Part shown: positions 12,827 through 26,409 of the stretch, piece after piece | Layout: each line of letters starts with the position of its first letter | Numbering within the stretch: the stretch's first letter is position 1 | Source: Acanthacorydalis orientalis | Lineage: Eukaryota; Arthropoda; Insecta; Megaloptera; Corydalidae | Direction: 5' to 3' | Assembly (NCBI GenBank): GCA_034766995.1 | Contig: CM068321.1 | Coordinates: 9,209,026 to 9,273,025 of the forward strand | DNA length: 64,000 bases | Made by a program: the position numbers and the translations under genes | Notes under the pieces: model-generated | The model's database searches: none | Told to the model about the DNA's origin: nothing | Seen by the model: the letters and a program-made list of their open reading frames with translations, nothing else

Positions 12827-12888
<62 letters not shown>
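12826..12888. repeat. (TA)n microsatellite
   Basis: TA array with an ACA interruption at its left end. Confidence 0.95.
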
Positions 12889-12892
<4 letters not shown>

Positions 12893-13029
12893 CTACCACT
12901 ACTATTACTATAACGTTTATTCGTTTTTTGACATTATATTAGATAAATTTAATTTTTATTAACTTTTTTTAAAAAAATATTATAGAATAACTTTTAATTT
13001 GTCTTCTGACATCATCGATTTTTGGCGAT

Positions 13030-13043
13030 TATATATATATATA

Positions 13044-13074
<31 letters not shown>

Positions 13075-13102
13075 TATATATATATATATATACATACATA
13101 CG
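13030..13102. repeat. compound (TA)n/(CA)n/(CATA)n microsatellite
   Basis: TA blocks flank a short CA run and end in CATA units. Confidence 0.95.
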
Positions 13103-13414
13103 AATATATACATTCTGATATACTTTTGAAAATAACATTACAAAAGTACAAATAATTAAAATCAAGTTATTATTTAATCATCAGAACTTAGTAAGACTAT
13201 ATTTTTTTGTACATATATACAAACTATTTTATAGGATAAGATTTCGGAATCTAAAATCAATTATTGCACAAAAAAGCACCATTACGATTCATATAATGTG
13301 TCATGTAATATTCTTCTTTGCCTTTTTTCAATTTCAATAAAGGATTATTTCAATTTATATTCAAGACTTACCACTTTTAAGAAAATTCTATGGAAGTCTT
13401 ACAATTTCTGTTTT

Positions 13415-13422
13415 ATACATAC

Positions 13423-13472
<50 letters not shown>
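13415..13472. repeat. (CATA)n grading into (TA)n
   Basis: Five CATA units pass into a pure TA array. Confidence 0.95.
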
Positions 13473-13474
<2 letters not shown>

Positions 13475-13659
13475 GTTAATATGTTATATAAATATATGTT
13501 CATTTTATAAACAACGAACAACAGCCCACACAAAATTTGTAGAGATAATATATGAATGAAATTCTACGTTACCAAATCCCTCGACACCTTAAATTGTACA
13601 GATTCAAAAAATATTTGTTAGTTAGGTAATAAGTTATAGAAAACTCATTAAAGTAAATT

Positions 13660-13667
13660 ATACATAC

Positions 13668-13698
<31 letters not shown>

Positions 13699-13712
13699 CA
13701 TGAATATATATG
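13660..13712. repeat. (CATA)n grading into (TA)n
   Basis: Same arrangement and polarity as the array 245 bp upstream, which suggests a shared origin or a shared mutational path from CATA to TA. Confidence 0.9.
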
Positions 13713-13714
13713 CA

Positions 13715-14555
13715 ATTATTTATTTATTTATTCAAAATTCTTTATCATCATTCAACCTACACTCTTGGATTTTTTTTAAAATTATGATATAACTTTTTAA
13801 TTATCGAACAACAATCCCACATGCATAGTTGATTTCCAATCAGTGATTGATGTAAAAAATGCTGTTTTTAAAAGCTATTAGAAGAGTCAAATCACTGTAG
13901 ATACGAAATGTAATTTTAAATTTATATATTTTCTGAACTGTAAAGTAAATAAAGTGAATAAGAGGAAACAATTAACGTACAATAATAAGGTAAAATAAAT
14001 AAAAGTTAAATGAAAATCAATTTTGAGTAGATAGATTTGAATAAGAAAAAAAAGTAGAAGATATAACTAATACTAGTAATTGACTAGGAAAAAGGATGTA
14101 ATAATTTAATTTAAGTTGAAATTAGGCAAGGTACATAACGAAGATGATTGATAAGAAATAAATTCAGTAGCTTATTCAATGGATAACTTGAACTGATAAA
14201 AAAAGAATAAAAAACGAAATATAATCAGACTTACTAATAGAAAAGAAAATAATACAAAAAGAATAATTGATATAAAAGGAATGTGAAATTTTAAAAAATA
14301 GTAAAGAATTAATATCTTGTTTTCGATACAGGAAATAAAACTGATAACAAAAACATTAAAATTGGCATAGTATAATTGAGTCACTCTAGCTAAATTAAAT
14401 TTAAAAAATCAATTTCTCTTCCACCCCACAAACCATATTGTTTCTTTTTTTATTTTTCAATTCATATGCACATTTCGGTGGCGATCCTCCTCAAAGTGCT
14501 TAAATAAACAAAAAGCGCAGAAAAATACAGAAAGATAAGAATTTTCTTTTCGTTT
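13715..14555. other. AT-rich spacer, nothing recognised
   Basis: A 70-codon minus-strand frame (14172-14384) is rich in F, I and L as any AT-rich frame would be; it is not credible as a gene. Confidence 0.45.
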
Positions 14556-14559
14556 TGAT

Positions 14560-14720
14560 GATAATAAAATGGTTTTCGAAATTCAATAAGTCTGAATCAA
14601 AAGTTATCAATAATCATTTGTTAAACATTTTTGATCACAAGTTGTGGTTTGTGAGCTTAAAGAAAAATTCATTTGAGAAAGATCGTATTAATTATAGCTT
14701 TTTGACATTGTGACTAAATT
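14560..14720. repeat. FB1 single arm (inverted orientation)
   Basis: The arm core near 14600-14635 (ATCAATAATCA then TTAAACATTTTTGATCA) is followed by GTGGTTTGTGAG and by outer-end sequence ending in a TGACATTGTGACTAAAT-like string at about 14703-14719. Confidence 0.55.
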
Positions 14721-15403
14721 TAATTGCATGAATGAATTTTCAATTACCCATCTAAGAATCAATATTTAATAATTAATTACTAATTATTTGGATTGATTAA
14801 TTTGATCAATAAAATGTGTGCGATTTGTGGAAAATTAATATTTCATTATGATAATATGAAGTTTATAACCAAACAGTTTAATTTAATCTGTTAACATTTA
14901 AATATTTCGCTGGAATATAACAAGTTGTAACTAAAATATAACATTTTCATGATTTATTTAAAGAATAAAAACCAAATGAGAAAATTATGTAGAATATAAT
15001 ATTATTTTATATAATTTTTACTATGTAATATTGATATATGAACTAAAACACTCATCTAACAAAAAATAAACTATTTATATTAAAATTTTCCATTTATAGA
15101 TTTCAATTGAACTCATAAACATACATAATATGTACTAATTACAGTTTAACTCCTCAATACATAACTAATTCAAGAAAAGAATAACATTTTAAACATTTCT
15201 TGTAAAGATATTCTACCCTTTGCATTTTTTTTATAAAAATTCTGATTTTTTTAAAATAAAAACAAATTTCATTAGCTAAAAAATTAAACAAAAAGAAGAA
15301 GAAATATGTTCATATTCAAGAAAGTAATAGGTACTTCATAAAAATCAAATATTTTTTCTGAATCTGTATAAAAATTTAAAGAAAACCAATGTAAATCTAC
15401 CTT

Positions 15404-15409
15404 TCTCTT

Positions 15410-15484
<75 letters not shown>
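15404..15484. repeat. (CT)n followed by (TA)n microsatellite
   Basis: A CT-rich block of about 40 bases passes directly into a TA array. Confidence 0.95.
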
Positions 15485-15754
15485 GCATCTAAGTGCGTAA
15501 TAGAAGTAACAGCTAATTATTTTAATGTGACTATTAAAAGAAAGGTGGATACTAATTGCTAAATCGTTGATGTAACCGAATAATAAAATGTCAATAACAA
15601 CCGAATAAAAAGATCCGGAACGAGAATGACCTCGGATCGACGATTGATAAATCACCACCTCATCGTTTTCTTCATTTTTACCAAAGAAGCAAATTGTATA
15701 TGTTTAACACACTTTCGAAAATGCAAAATATTGATAATAAATATTTAATATACA

Positions 15755-15756
<2 letters not shown>

Positions 15757-15803
<47 letters not shown>

Positions 15804-15822
15804 TATATATATATATATATAA
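15757..15822. repeat. (TA)n microsatellite
   Basis: TA array with TGTATAT and TTA interruptions. Confidence 0.95.
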
Positions 15823-16149
15823 TTGTATAAATATTTAATTAAAAATATGATAATCGTTTTCGCTTAATTAAAAAATGACATCTTTCGAGCTTATCTCTCT
15901 AATCTTCGTAACGCATCATTTTTTCCGTATAATAGTAATAATAACAATCATAATTTCATTCTATGGTTTGCATAAAATATTTATCATAATTTGTTTACCG
16001 TTCGTTTGACGTAGAAAGTTAACCGTTTTAAAAAACAGATAGTTTTATCTTTTCTTTCTAAACAGTCTTATCTATTACTAATCTTTAATTCTCTATTCCA
16101 AGAGATTTGTTTAGAAAACAAAAATCAAAATATGAATAAAAATACATAA

Positions 16150-16153
<4 letters not shown>

Positions 16154-16197
<44 letters not shown>
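16154..16197. repeat. (TA)n microsatellite abutting a mariner relic
   Basis: TA array about 35 bp left of the mariner derivative. Confidence 0.95.
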
Positions 16198-16199
<2 letters not shown>

Positions 16200-16230
16200 T
16201 GGATAAGATTAAGTAATTCTGTCATTGTAT

Positions 16231-16795
16231 TAGGTTGGTAGAAAAATAATTGCGATTTTTGTACCCATTTTTCAATCTTTTTTGATTGTCCTAGTTATTT
16301 TAACTGGTTCAAAACTATTGGATGACTAACGCCTAACTTTTGTCAAAACTCTCGAATTTTTATGCGTGGTTTTGATTCAACAAACGTCTTCAGTTGGTCG
16401 TTATAAGTTGTAGGACCACTGCGACCTTCTTCATCTTCAATGCTCTCTTCTCCAGTATGAAATTTTTAAAACCACTATTGCCATCATACATTTCTTGACA
16501 GTACCTACATCATAAAAAAGCATCGTTTACTTTACGAGCAGTTTCTACTGTTGTATCACCTGTTTTCAACTCATACAAACATTGTTCTTATTTATTTTTT
16601 TCCATCTGTAATTCAATAGCCCAATTTGAAGCAAATTGATAAAAAAATCAAAGTTGATGTTATCAAAATACAGACCGAAAAATGAATTTTAAGTTGATAT
16701 TAACGTGAACACGATGAAATGACACTTTAATTAAAAAAAATAAGGTTAGAATTCAAAAAACAAAAAACGCAATTATTTTCCTACCAACTTAATAT
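16231..16795 (-). mobile_element. mellifera-type mariner, internally deleted derivative (565 bp)
   Basis: Both ends carry the mariner terminal repeat: the left reads TTAGGTTGGTAGAAAAATAA and the right is its reverse complement ending CCTACCAACTTAA. On the minus strand the interior still encodes degraded N-terminal helix-turn-helix segments of the transposase, such as RELxQKLGVSHP-like and KKIEKWV. The sequence then jumps directly to the 3' terminal repeat, so the whole catalytic DD34D domain is gone. The deletion junction, just after the KKxxKWV segment, differs from the other derivatives here. It cannot move without a transposase supplied in trans. Confidence 0.85.
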
Positions 16796-16799
16796 AAAT

Positions 16800-17380
16800 A
16801 ATAAAAAAAATATCTTATTTCATAATTAAAACATATTTCATTTATATAAAAAACAGTTAAATGTAAATTCTTCAGATGAATATTGCTAAATTTATTCTAG
16901 AGAAATATTAAGTATACTAATCTTATATTCTAAATATTTAAAAATTATACTAAAAATGATATAAAAAATTGTTAAAACATAAAAACTTGCTGTGTAACAG
17001 ACTGAAATATTGTGCAAATAATATTTTGTAACACAATTTTTTCTTTTTTTTCTTCTTGTTTATTTAAAAAGGAACGTTTTTTGTTGTGTCAAGAACATGG
17101 GTTTTCAAGATGTTAGTGACTGTAAGAATTTACTATTGACTACATGATGTTTCTTGTTGAGACTGAGTCCTTAGTCTTTTAATATACCACTATAACTTAA
17201 ATATTAACTTATACAGTAGTTATTTCTTTATTTTCTATTTTCACCAGAAAAATATTTATCATTTAAATTATGTCCTTGAAGGAGAATACAAGAAGATTTT
17301 GAAATATAAAGGTACAACTATAATATGAAAGCGTTGTTGTAATATTAACAAAAATACAGTTTGTATTCCTTTAACAAATT
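16800..17380. other. AT-rich spacer, nothing recognised
   Basis: No repeat family member or coding region was identified. Confidence 0.45.
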
Positions 17381-17384
17381 AATT

Positions 17385-17537
17385 TTTACACTCTACAAAC
17401 TACAAAAGCATTTTTCTAGTCAAAACTTTCAAAAATTGATTTTTGATTAATTTTATTATTGGTTATACGCTTTTCATAGCGATACACCTATACTCAAGGA
17501 AATTTAGTGCAGAAAAAATAGATTTTAGCACTTTACT

Positions 17538-17598
<61 letters not shown>

Positions 17599-17720
17599 CA
17601 TTTTGTGTCTCTTAGGGTGATGGCATCGATGAAATTCACAAGGCAAAGATCACTTAAAAATGATTAATAATCAATGATTGAACATTTTAATCAGACAAAC
17701 ATATTTATGGTTTGTAGAAA
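17385..17720. repeat. FB1 foldback element with a TA array in its centre
   Basis: The left arm (about 17390-17515) and the inverted right arm (about 17600-17720) show the FB1 landmarks, including CTACAAACTACAAAAGCATT on the left and TATTTATGGTTTGTAG on the right. The centre, where other copies have only a short loop, is occupied by a (TA)n array (17539-17597). Confidence 0.65.
17539..17597. repeat. (TA)n microsatellite at a foldback centre
   Basis: TA array with one ACA interruption, at the axis of the FB1 palindrome. Confidence 0.95.
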
Positions 17721-17774
17721 ATAAAAATTCAATTACAAAAAAGAATTCAACCCCAATTCCATTCCATTTTAACT

Positions 17775-19350
<1,576 letters not shown>

Positions 19351-19354
19351 ATAA

Positions 19355-19356
<2 letters not shown>

Positions 19357-19401
<45 letters not shown>

Positions 19402-19426
19402 TGTGTGTGTGTTTGTGTATGGATCA

Positions 19427-19462
<36 letters not shown>
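19357..19462. repeat. (TA)n - (TG)n - (TA)n cluster
   Basis: Two TA arrays are separated by a short TG run (about 19402-19418). Confidence 0.95.
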
Positions 19463-19464
<2 letters not shown>

Positions 19465-19593
19465 TACACATTATGCAAATTATATACATATCCACAGGAC
19501 AATAATTGTCAACAGTGTATGCATAATGAAAAGAGAAACGCGTTTAAATATTAAAGGCTTTGCAATAGATTTAAAACCAGATGTGTTGTGGAC

Positions 19594-19597
<4 letters not shown>

Positions 19598-19661
<64 letters not shown>
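19598..19661. repeat. (TA)n microsatellite
   Basis: Pure TA array of about 32 units. A minus-strand frame (19480-19686) crosses it and is an artefact. Confidence 0.95.
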
Positions 19662-19662
<1 letters not shown>

Positions 19663-19689
19663 CTTTTTTGTTGCTTCAATGTGCAATTT

Positions 19690-19905
19690 GAATCTATAAT
19701 GAATAGCGCAATGCGCACTACGCTATAAAATAAATCTGTAATTAACAGTTATTGTGTCTTAAATGTCACTTTGTCAAAGTATCATTTCAGCTGGCATCAT
19801 GAAACGACGATGCGGTACCTGTTAATCATTCGACTTAATAATGGCATTCGTTTCATGTGTTTAATATGCGGCATTCGATGTTAAATGGAATTGAATCGGA
19901 TGTCT
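19690..19905. other. GC-richer island, possible enhancer
   Basis: Contains an E-box CAGCTG (near 19790) and a GGTACCTG string (near 19815). Homeodomain-like TAAT cores occur throughout. CG dinucleotides are frequent. No credible open frame. Confidence 0.3.
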
Positions 19906-20577
19906 GATTTCCTTGTTATACAGATGGTTGTTTTTTTGTTTATAATTCGTGATGTTCTCGTGTGTAAATTAATTTAAATGAGTTAATTAATTGTCCGCTA
20001 TTAAACATTTTAGTTTTGTTTTCTAAGAAAATTGAATTTTATTTTATACTCTAATTAGATATTAGTAGTATGATATTTAAAATCACAGCAAATCCTGTAT
20101 CATTCTTTTTAAATGACTGTTGAAAATGTTTCAGTGAATTGAATAAAAATGTAATCGCTGTATATGTCATATCTATGTTATAATTGTACACAAATTAATT
20201 TTATAAAAATCAAACAAGCAGTTAATTTCGATTGAGAATTAAATTTCCAATGTTTTCGTTTTCAAATTGAAACAATTTAAATTTATTAATATAAAATGTT
20301 TTATTCAGTGCAAAATTCTATGGCTGAAATTCTTTTTTAATTTATCAAAACATCCAATAATTGGTGTGATGGCCTGCACTTTTTTGGATCACTTAAGTTT
20401 CTGTCTTCAGATATCTAATTTTCAGATAACTTTTAGTTATCTGAATCTACATGAAGTGAATACAAGTAATGAAACTAACAGAAGAATTTTGTGAATTTCA
20501 GATAAATTTTTCTTTTTGAAAAAATAAATTACAATAGTGTATTTTTACATCTATAATTCCATTGATTAATTTTTTTA

Positions 20578-20805
20578 GTATCATCCTTCTTTTTGAATTA
20601 TTCTGGATTCTATTCTTTATTACTAGTTTCGATACATATTCTACCTTGATGTAGAATTTACTGTCGAAATTCTAACTGAAGATAACACGCGCTTATTCTC
20701 TACAAACCATAAATATGTTTTTCTGATTAAACGCATCAAATGGCAGTGGAGAACAGAAACACAAATGATCCAAAATGACAAAGTCCATCAGGACACAGCA
20801 AAAGA
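20578..20805. repeat. FB2 foldback element, right arm interrupted
   Basis: The left arm (about 20578-20653) carries ACTAGTTTCGATACATATTC. The right arm ends with GTGGAGAACAGAAACACAAA followed by TGATCCAAAA. About 60 bp lie inside the right arm, including a CAAACCATAAATATGTTT string that resembles an FB1 arm, so the element may be nested or recombined. Confidence 0.6.
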
Positions 20806-21127
20806 ATAAACATAGAAATCTTCATCGAAATATATCAAATCAAACAGAAATTATTATAATTTATGAAATTAAATTTAAATGTTTATTTAGATTTTCAAAA
20901 TCTATAATATTTATAGAGATTTATTTACTTTTCCTCTTGTTTGTATTTAATAGTTAATATTTATTAAATATTTATATGTTTGCATTTATTATTTAATAGA
21001 CATTTTCCTCAAAAAATCTCTGATACTCTTTAAATAATATTAAAAACTTAATAATAGATTAATCATAATACAAAAAAAATAAGAATCTTTACAAAGATGT
21101 TATATAAACGCTTTATCTACTGATTTC

Positions 21128-21232
21128 ATACTTCAATTACTTTCTTTGATTGGTTGCAATATGTAGTCAGAAGATTTTTAATATATGAATCAACATAATG
21201 AAAAAAATATATGAAATAACACATATAAGATA
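21128..21232. repeat. dispersed repeat R-A, copy 1
   Basis: About 100 bases with a diverged second copy at 27166-27265. Shared landmarks are TACTTCAATTA, CTTTGATTG(G/A)TTG, GAATCAACATAA and ATATAA(A/G)ATAT at the end. Family unknown. Confidence 0.6.
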
Positions 21233-21436
21233 TTTGATCCAACAAATTTTTTGTTGGAAAATAAAATATGTGCAGATTCAGTTAATAATTATTAATATTA
21301 TAATGTATGATTATTTAAATTATTCAAAACTGTTCTAATATAAATAATCAAATTATAATTCAAGATGTTTATACTTGTGATATCGTTGTTGTGTTATTCT
21401 CGTGATTTTCGTTGTTGCCTTTTTTTTAATATCATA

Positions 21437-21575
21437 TGAGTGTCTGTTCTTCTCCACACGCGTTCCGTTTTCAACTAGGTATTAACAAGTCTAATCTCTA
21501 TTTGAAAATGGTACAAGTGTCGAAACTAGCAGTAAAGATCAGACACTCTAATGATCCAAAAAAACGAATACCACC
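21437..21575. repeat. FB2 foldback element, short left arm
   Basis: The right arm (about 21495-21572) has GTCGAAACTAG and ends AATGATCCAAAAAAACG. The left end has a truncated GTGTCTGTTCTTCTCCAC that is complementary to part of it. The hairpin motif lies at 21502-21526. Confidence 0.65.
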
Positions 21576-21579
21576 AAGA

Positions 21580-22430
21580 AAATGCATTTAAAATGCCATA
21601 TTTATAATATATAACTACTTATGAATGAAGAAAAGTTTGAAATGTTATCAACGATCTTGTCAGAATAACAAAAAGCTGCTGATATTTTTATAACAGTAAA
21701 CTATGTTTGGAATTCATAACAACTGATATCAATCTTGTACAATGTACAAACTACATACCTATTTAAAATACTGTGTATACGCAACAGCAAACAGATTTAA
21801 AGGTTGAATTATACAATTTGACAAGTGCTTAAAATTTAATATATGCTGCATCCACAGTATATGCTAAAAAACAAGACATAATATGTGCATATGTACCAAA
21901 ATCATAAATATATTAATTGACTCTTTACCAGTGATGACATTGTGCGACTGAAATTAAAAAATAAGTATATAATCATTAACATCAATTAAATAAAAATATT
22001 TTTATGATTATACTTTGCCACATAATCGATATTAAATAAGAAAAAGAGTGGTATTTCAAAAGGTCGAAAAGTGTAGAGATCAAAGCTAATCGATAAACAT
22101 AAAATTGAAATCAAGTAAACATATTTAACTAGATGATATTAATATGGATTTCCTTCTCTTCTCTCCATTTAATATCAATAGACCCGACCTACGGTCATTA
22201 AATTCGAATGAGGTTCGTATTTTATAGTATTTATTTTATTTCAATATAATATCATGCATTTATTTTATATTCTAAAACTAATACGAAAAGTTATTTTTTC
22301 ACAATCAAACCTATTATACTTCTTAATTTTATACAAACTCTCTTATTTATTCATCGATAAATATTCATTATTTTCTTCACATTTAATATTCGATATTTAA
22401 CCTGAAATAACGAATTAGTATTAAGTGTGT
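21580..22430. other. AT-rich spacer, nothing recognised
   Basis: No repeat family member or coding region was identified. Confidence 0.45.
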
Positions 22431-22443
22431 GTGTATGTGTCTA

Positions 22444-22446
<3 letters not shown>

Positions 22447-22493
<47 letters not shown>
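22447..22493. repeat. (TA)n microsatellite with an upstream (GT)n run
   Basis: A GTGTGTGT run near 22426-22440 precedes the TA array. Confidence 0.95.
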
Positions 22494-22497
<4 letters not shown>

Positions 22498-22793
22498 GTA
22501 AATTATTAAATATATAAAAAATATGCTGTATTATATAAATCGAATTAGAAAACAAATTTCCTGATTAAGCAACATCGAATCTTACATGCATGTAAAAATA
22601 TCTAAAATAGATTTCCTACAGCAAAAAAAAAATATAATCATGAAATATTTATAAATCAGACCGGCTGTCGAATACATAATCTTTATTAATCATTCACTAG
22701 TCATTAACATTATATAACTATGAAAATTTATTCACCCAAGAACAAGTTCATAAAAATGAAGTAACCCTTCCTGCTCAACATAATATCTGGATC

Positions 22794-22795
<2 letters not shown>

Positions 22796-22837
<42 letters not shown>
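22796..22837. repeat. (TA)n microsatellite at an island border
   Basis: Pure TA array directly left of a GC-richer island. Confidence 0.95.
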
Positions 22838-23060
22838 CGGCACATATCAGTAAATATGCGAAACGAGCAGCGTTTTTCGACACATTAGCCCGGTGATTCT
22901 GTACGTTTCGTGTTACATTATGTGTGTGTGGCGTGCGCTCGCGACTTTATCAGATAATTCGCTCGTGAGCGATATTAATTCCACGGTAATTATAGTTCGC
23001 TTTGATACAGGGTGTTGAGATACGTAATGGCTTTCGAAACACCAAATAAAGAGCAGGTAA
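22838..23060. other. GC/CpG-richer island, possible enhancer
   Basis: Contains overlapping GATA sites (TTATCAGATAA near 22947), a CTTTGAT TCF-like site near 23001 and the strings CGCTCGCG and CGCTCGTGAGCG. Two frames open on opposite strands (22913-23158 minus, 23012-23218 plus) have no recognisable domain. Confidence 0.3.
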
Positions 23061-23177
23061 AACGTGATATTACCAATTGCATTCGCACAATTATTCGCTT
23101 TTATGCTCCCGTGCACTATATTATTTTTTTCTCTTTTCTGTGTTTCAATTACTTTCATTCATTCATACACATATTAT

Positions 23178-23309
23178 ATGGATATATATATATATATATA
23201 TGGTATTGTTCTAGATAATAGCATTTTTTATAATTAAGTAAGTAATTTTATTCAATGTATGAGTCAACATTTAAACAAAAATTTAGACCATAATTATATA
23301 TAATTATGG

Positions 23310-23342
<33 letters not shown>

Positions 23343-23370
23343 TATGTATATATATATATATATATATAAA
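23178..23370. repeat. cluster of three short TA arrays
   Basis: TA blocks at about 23178-23201, 23311-23341 and 23346-23368, with palindromic ATAATTATATATAATTAT at about 23291-23308. Confidence 0.9.
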
Positions 23371-23899
23371 TTGCATTTACTGTTCAGTCAATTCCAACCA
23401 ACAATACAAGCTGTATTTTTACGAAATGTAAATAAATTACTTTCTTCTTATCAAAATATTTATATTTCTCTTTCCCAAATACTAATTCAATAGTTTTTGG
23501 AGATTTTTTCGTTTTATTAATTTGAAAAATAATACTTTTTATTATGTAAACGTACAGTTTCATTTAATATTTCCATACAATTCGTTATTGAACTGTATAT
23601 TAAATGTATATATTTATTTTAATTATTTGAGCCCATAAGCCGCACAGATTTATCATCATTATTTAAACAGTTACAGAGAGTAAAAAAATTAAAAGTATAT
23701 TATTTAGTGGTTGATGGACGTTTTTGAAAAGAAAGTAGTTTTAAAAAATGAATACTCTTATTTAAGACTGTCTAAATTGCGTGAATTTTGATGATAGTAT
23801 TATTTTATTCGATTCACTGATATTGAATTTACTGTCTGCCTACTTTATCAGAATGTTACAGGTTTTTATACACTTAAGGGTCTTGATAAGCTTGCTGTT

Positions 23900-24590
23900 C
23901 GAAAAGTAGTAATTTAACATTTTTTTTTGAAGTGGGTATTAATGTCATAGATTTGAAATTTTGTACACATTAAATACATGTTCTGAACAAGCTTTCCTAA
24001 TTTTTTTATTGAAATTTTTTTACAAACTATGAAGATATTATAATTAAGTTAAAGTACTGTATCTGCTGTATGGCCAAACGGTGTACACGATTTCAGCAAC
24101 TACGTTGACCCGAATCAAAAAACTGAATAATATATTTATAATTTAGTGTAAAGACTCTGATATGATCGGATACTTTTTAAAAATTTGGAAAATTACAAAA
24201 ATGGCAGCCGTTTGAAAAAAAGGTCGATGTTTGACTCACATAATTGTTTATTATTAACAAATGAAAAAGCATATAAAAAAATCGAGTCACCCAACAGAGA
24301 ATGTAATTAACAATGTTCAGTCAAAATTTCGAGTCAATCTAATGAATAGTTTTTGAGATATAATGTACACCATTTTAAAAAGTATAGTTTTGAGAAATAC
24401 GCGCTTGGGTTAAGCCCTGTCTCACTGCGAACCGCCTCCACTGAAATCATTGTATTTCAAGGGATTCTTGGAGTTTCGATAAAATTCTTTTTGATAACGA
24501 AACTTAATACTTTAAGCTTTAATAGTATGCAAAAAACCAAGAATCTATTTTTCCAAGATTTCAAACTTATGCAAGCCCGTTAAATAAAGT
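23900..24590. repeat. possible ancient repeat of unknown class
   Basis: This block differs from its surroundings in having balanced, less AT-rich text: AAAATGGCAGCCGTTTGAAA near 24199, a GTCGATGTTTGACTCACAT string and GAAATACGCGCTTGGGTTAAG near 24393. The style resembles insect DNA-transposon internal sequence, but I see no terminal repeats, target duplication or transposase. The 76-codon plus-strand frame (24353-24583) has no recognisable domain. Confidence 0.25.
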
Positions 24591-24599
24591 ATATTTTGT

Positions 24600-25395
24600 A
24601 TATTAAATATGAATTTCAACTTAACATTCATTTAAGAGAATACTTTGTTCATAAAAAGTATTCTAGAAATGTTATATTTTAATTTTTTAAAACAAACTCA
24701 CAGCTTTTGAAATAAACGTCGTAATGTCCTTTTCGCATACACATTATATGTCTTAAGTCAGTACGTATATCTTTCCTCAGCTACATAACTCTTGCAATGG
24801 ACGCTATGCAGTGAAAATAAATATTGGGCTATGTAAAGAGACTTTTTCAATCCACTTAAAGCAGGTATCTTATATTAAAAAAGTTTAGAAAGCTTGTCTG
24901 TCTTATAAGAAATCGTAATGACTGAAATATGGGTCAAAATGACAATACGAAACCATATACATCAAAGTACAACCAAGAATGTTTCAATGAAAACAAATTT
25001 GATGTTCTCGGCTCAAATCTGACACCATTGACACTTTCTTCTTCCACGTACTGAATGTAATCTCAAAATAAGATGTTTCTACTCTTACAGACATATTAGT
25101 GCTCTTCTTAGAAAGATTGATTTCCATAATGAAAACTTTTGTTACATGTTGGCATTAGTAACGGTGATGATTATGTTGAAAAATAAATAAACCATATAAA
25201 AATTTACATTCTATGATTGCTTTCTTTTGTGTTTCATTTCAATATCTCAACCCGTGCGAGATTTCATCTCTTATGCAAAACATTTAATCGCCGACGAAAC
25301 TATTCTCAAGTTTATTCTTGGCACAAGAATGGTTGCACAAAAACCAGTAAATTTCTTCCAAAACAGAATTTAAAAATTAATTAAGCTTCGCACTA
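24600..25395. other. AT-rich spacer, nothing recognised
   Basis: No repeat family member or coding region was identified. Confidence 0.45.
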
Positions 25396-25534
25396 TGTTT
25401 ATAGGAGTAAAGGAGGAGTATGTAGAAAAATGACATCAATAAAAATCCTGTATACAGAATAAGATTTTTTAACTTCTTGAACATGTCTGCTTTTTTGATT
25501 CACCCTCGTAGTTTGAGCACGAATGCCCTCCAAA

Positions 25535-25630
25535 GGTAGATAATTGTCACATACTTTACCTGAGGATAGTATGCGTACCGAAGCTAGTGGTGGAAAAAAC
25601 ATATAGATAATCGAAAACGATAAAGACCAC
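25535..25630. repeat. FB2 single right arm
   Basis: Contains CCTGAGGATAGTATGCGTAC followed by CGAAGCTAGTGGTGGAA, matching the FB2 right-arm consensus. The 102-codon minus-strand frame at 25399-25707 spans it and is therefore probably not a gene. Confidence 0.6.
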
Positions 25631-25879
25631 TCGGACAACGAATCGACTTTTGTACCACTGTTTTCTTCTATACTTCTTTTCTTACCAGTTTTCCAATTCG
25701 ACATCACTTATTTCGTGAATTTTAACTTGCTTAAATTGTTTTTTTGTTAGTTCTGAATTATATAATTACACTAATATCTAAAATATGAATCTCTTTCTGT
25801 TACAAATATAAACACACAAATAAATGAATAGCGTTTTCTTTGAGTAAGAATAAAAATGAATTCGATGGCGAAATATATA

Positions 25880-26235
25880 TTTAGACCGAGATCTAAAGTT
25901 CTACCCCGACTCTAATAATCAGACCGTATACTTGTACAAAGCAAAAAAAAAATAATATATAAACGTCTCGTCGTAGGTTAGTTCATTATCGGGTCGAGCG
26001 GCGACCAAACGACAGCATTGAACGGGCGCACGGCTAATCGGTGTTTGAGCCCGACATGGTCACAACCTGTGGCCGAAACTGTCGCGTGGCATGCGACTCC
26101 GTCATTTCATTTACATACTGACACGAATTACAATGCATCATTATGCAAATGCTCGCGCCGGGTCACCCGCTCCAATCCAATGACCACCGGTACAGAACAG
26201 CGATTGCGAATCTTTTCTTCTTACCTTTCTAGGTC
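25880..26235 (+). promoter_or_regulatory. CpG-rich island with TATA/initiator and an octamer site
   Basis: TATATAA at 25956-25962 lies 29 bases from the A of a TTCATT initiator-like string (A at 25985), followed by a CpG-rich block. A perfect octamer ATGCAAAT occurs near 26144 and CACCGGT near 26184. A plus-strand frame (26018-26407) begins just downstream but runs into a TA array and has no domain, so a non-coding first exon or an enhancer is more likely than a protein gene. Confidence 0.35.
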
Positions 26236-26245
26236 TCTATATACC

Positions 26246-26295
<50 letters not shown>

Positions 26296-26301
26296 CAATT
26301 G

Positions 26302-26334
<33 letters not shown>
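26246..26334. repeat. two adjacent (TA)n arrays
   Basis: Arrays at about 26250-26291 and 26306-26334 are separated by ACATACAATTGTATTT. Confidence 0.95.
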
Positions 26335-26339
<5 letters not shown>

Positions 26340-26409
26340 ACTATTTTTTAATAAATATATCAGCATACCCACCCACACTGATAAACTTTAAAAGTAGGTT
26401 AAAATAGAA

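Noticed and set aside
25399..25707. 102-codon minus-strand frame
   Set aside because: It contains an FB2 arm, which occurs elsewhere as non-coding repeat.
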